Below, piece after piece: positions 62,559 to 64,000 of a stretch of DNA of 64,000 bases (position 1 is the first letter of the stretch; each line of letters begins with the position of its first letter). The stretch is from the NCBI RefSeq assembly GCF_900116715.1, contig NZ_FPBM01000005.1, positions 248,001 through 312,000 of the forward strand, read 5' to 3'. The notes under the pieces were generated by a model. It did not search any database. It saw only the letters and a program-made list of their open reading frames with translations, and had not been told where the DNA came from. Origin of the DNA: Polaromonas sp. YR568 (GTDB lineage: Bacteria; Pseudomonadota; Gammaproteobacteria; Burkholderiales; Burkholderiaceae_C). Position numbers and translations under genes: made by a program.

Positions 62559-63899
62559 CTAACGCCAGAGCACCTGCACCGCCAGCCCCGGCGCGGCATT
62601 GCGCACCTGCAGCTGCGCGCCGTGCGCCTCGGCCACCAGCCGGCACAAATACATGCCCAGCCCCACGCCGCCCGTGGCGCGCTGACGTGCGCCGTCGGTG
62701 CGGTAAAAGGGCTCGGTCAGGTGGTCTAACTGCTCCGGGTCCACGCCCGGGCCGAAGTCGCGCACTTCCAGCAGTGCGCCACCCTCCGCCGCCTGCAATG
62801 ACACCTGCGGCGGCTGGCCGGCGCCTGCGCCGTAGTGCAGTGCGTTGTCGAGCAGGTTGCGCACCAGCAGGCGCACACGCATGCGGTCCAGCGCCAGCAT
62901 GGGCAGGTCAGCCGCCAGGTCGAGCTGCACTTCGGCGGCGTTCGGCATTTCGGCCGCCACTTCGCGCACCAGCGCGGCCAGGTCCACGGCTTCACGCTGC
63001 AGCGCCGCATGCGAGCTGGCCAGGCGTTCGCTCTCGAGCAAGTCGCTGATCAGGTCGCGCATCTCGCCCAGGTCGCGCAGCAGTGCGTCGCGCTCGCGCG
63101 GCGCGCTGCCCTCGCCCGAGGCCGGCAGCAGCTCGGCATTGAGCCGCGCGCGCGTCAGCGGCGAGCGCAGCTCATGACTGAGCGCCAGCAGCAGCCCGCG
63201 TTTGGCGTTCAGCATGTCTTCAATGTCATGCGCCATGGTGTTGATGCGCGCGGCCAGGTCGCCGAGCTCGTCGCGCCGACGCAGCGGGATGGGCGTGTCG
63301 AACATACCGCGGCCAAAGCGCTCGGCCCCGGCGCGTATGTCGTCCAGCGGGCGCAGCAGGCGGCGCACATAGGCATACGCACCTATCAGCAGGCCCAGCA
63401 GCAGCGCCAGCGTGATCCAGCCGAACATGCTGCCGTGCGGCGCGCCCTGCCAGGGAATGGTGCCGGGGCCGAAGATGACGCGGTGGCCGTCGGCGGTGGT
63501 GCGGCTGAGCCAGTCATTGGTGCGGCTGTCCAGAAATTTCGGCTTCTGGTCGGGGTGCGACTGCCAGTTCACCTCCGGCCCCTCGATGCGAATGGAAATC
63601 GGCAGCCGCGACGCCAGCGCCTGCGCGCGGCCTATGTCGGGCGGCGAGCCCAGGTCGGCCACCAGCCTGTCCATGTAGTCGGTGATCAGCGGCTTGGCCG
63701 CGTCGCGCCAGCCGGTGGAAAAAGCGCGCTGCATGCCGCCCATAAACACCGCGCCCATGCACAGCGCCAGCAGCAAAAACACCGTGATCAGCCGCAGCCG
63801 CAGCGAATGCCCCCAGCGGTGGCGCCAGCGCTTGGGCCGCGGCGGGCAGCCGTACATCGGCCCGGGGCCGTTACGCCGCCAGCGCCTCATGCCCTTCAT
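62559..63899 (-). CDS. Two-component sensor histidine kinase
   Basis: A 446-residue membrane kinase. It has a basic N-terminus, TM1 (V-F-L-L-L-A-L-C-M-G-A-V-F), a periplasmic sensor region of about 110 residues, TM2 (I-T-L-A-L-L-L-G-L-L-I-G-A-Y-A-Y-V), a HAMP linker (R-R-L-L-R-P-L-D-D-I) and HisKA (A-L-S-H-E-L-R-S-P-L-T-R). The HATPase part has N-box R-N-L-L-D-N-A-L-H-Y and G-boxes D-F-G-P-G-V-D and G-V-G-L-G-M-Y-L. The start overlaps the regulator stop (ATGA). The signal is unknown. Confidence 0.92.
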   Translation of the reverse strand: MKGMRRWRRNGPGPMYGCPPRPKRWRHRWGHSLRLRLITVFLLLALCMGAVFMGGMQRAFSTGWRDAAKPLITDYMDRLVADLGSPPDIGRAQALASRLPISIRIEGPEVNWQSHPDQKPKFLDSRTNDWLSRTTADGHRVIFGPGTIPWQGAPHGSMFGWITLALLLGLLIGAYAYVRRLLRPLDDIRAGAERFGRGMFDTPIPLRRRDELGDLAARINTMAHDIEDMLNAKRGLLLALSHELRSPLTRARLNAELLPASGEGSAPRERDALLRDLGEMRDLISDLLESERLASSHAALQREAVDLAALVREVAAEMPNAAEVQLDLAADLPMLALDRMRVRLLVRNLLDNALHYGAGAGQPPQVSLQAAEGGALLEVRDFGPGVDPEQLDHLTEPFYRTDGARQRATGGVGLGMYLCRLVAEAHGAQLQVRNAAPGLAVQVLWR

Positions 63900-64000
63900 G
63901 GCGCGCCCGTTTTGCTGACGGCCAATGCGTAGCCCGCGTTGCGCAGCGTCTTGATGCAGTCCAACGGCTCAAGCTTTTTGCGCAGGCGGCTCACCACGAT
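63896..64000 (-). CDS. OmpR-family response regulator, C-terminal end only
   Basis: The last 34 residues of a winged-helix response regulator: V-V-S-R-L-R-K-K-L-E-P ... I-K-T-L-R-N-A-G-Y-A-L, the recognition helix and wing of the Trans_reg_C domain. The stop overlaps the kinase start by ATGA, the usual regulator-then-kinase order. The receiver domain lies beyond the window end. Confidence 0.9.
   Translation of the reverse strand: MVVSRLRKKLEPLDCIKTLRNAGYALAVSKTGAP

Overview
The window is high-GC chromosomal DNA of a betaproteobacterium. The order Burkholderiales is well supported and the family Comamonadaceae is likely (a Polaromonas/Rhodoferax-like genome is my guess). The evidence is the aminotransferase-ybeD-lipB-lipA cluster, the atpIBEFHAGDC order, the style of the general-porin domains, and a Comamonadaceae-style short repeat. 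No phage, transposase, CRISPR array or rRNA was seen. One tRNA-Arg(CCG) is present.

Layout. 1-3808: the 3' end of rsmI, a Bcr/CflA-type exporter, a lipoprotein and a DnaQ-like exonuclease. 3995-31214: a roughly 27-kb block mostly encoding exported proteins. It holds two paralogous two-partner-secretion (TPS) loci on the minus strand. TPS1 is hydrolase / TpsB1-porin / TpsA1 / hydrolase / gamma-glutamyltransferase. TPS2 is hydrolase / TpsB2-porin / TpsA2 / exported lyase / HMW1C-like glycosyltransferase. Between them lie an ornithine-cyclodeaminase-family gene, two LysR regulators and a dicarboxylate symporter. The block ends next to tRNA-Arg. 31943-37891: a c-type cytochrome, small housekeeping genes and a LemA/TPM cluster. 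38079-45064: a sugar-type ABC transporter with two catabolic-looking enzymes and a ROK repressor. 45281-52560: the full F1Fo ATP synthase operon with a terminator. 52773-64000: membrane and MBL-fold genes, aminotransferase-ybeD-lipB-lipA, an AraC regulator, transporters, a LysR regulator and a two-component system cut by the window end.

The main discovery candidate is the TPS block. Both TpsB transporters are about 1000 residues long. In each, a complete POTRA plus FhaC/HMW1B-type barrel is followed by a second outer-membrane module resembling a general porin, ending in phenylalanine. The two TpsA exoproteins carry HMW1-like secretion domains and many N-X-S/T sequons (about 19 and 34). The only HMW1C-like N-glycosyltransferase in the window is the last gene of the TPS2 operon. 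In each operon, the gene after tpsA starts inside the tpsA stop region with the same 14-base overlap and encodes an exported enzyme. I read this as a glycosylated surface-exoprotein system with a double-barrel secretion/porin protein and periplasmic accessory enzymes. The architecture is seen directly; the joint function is inference.
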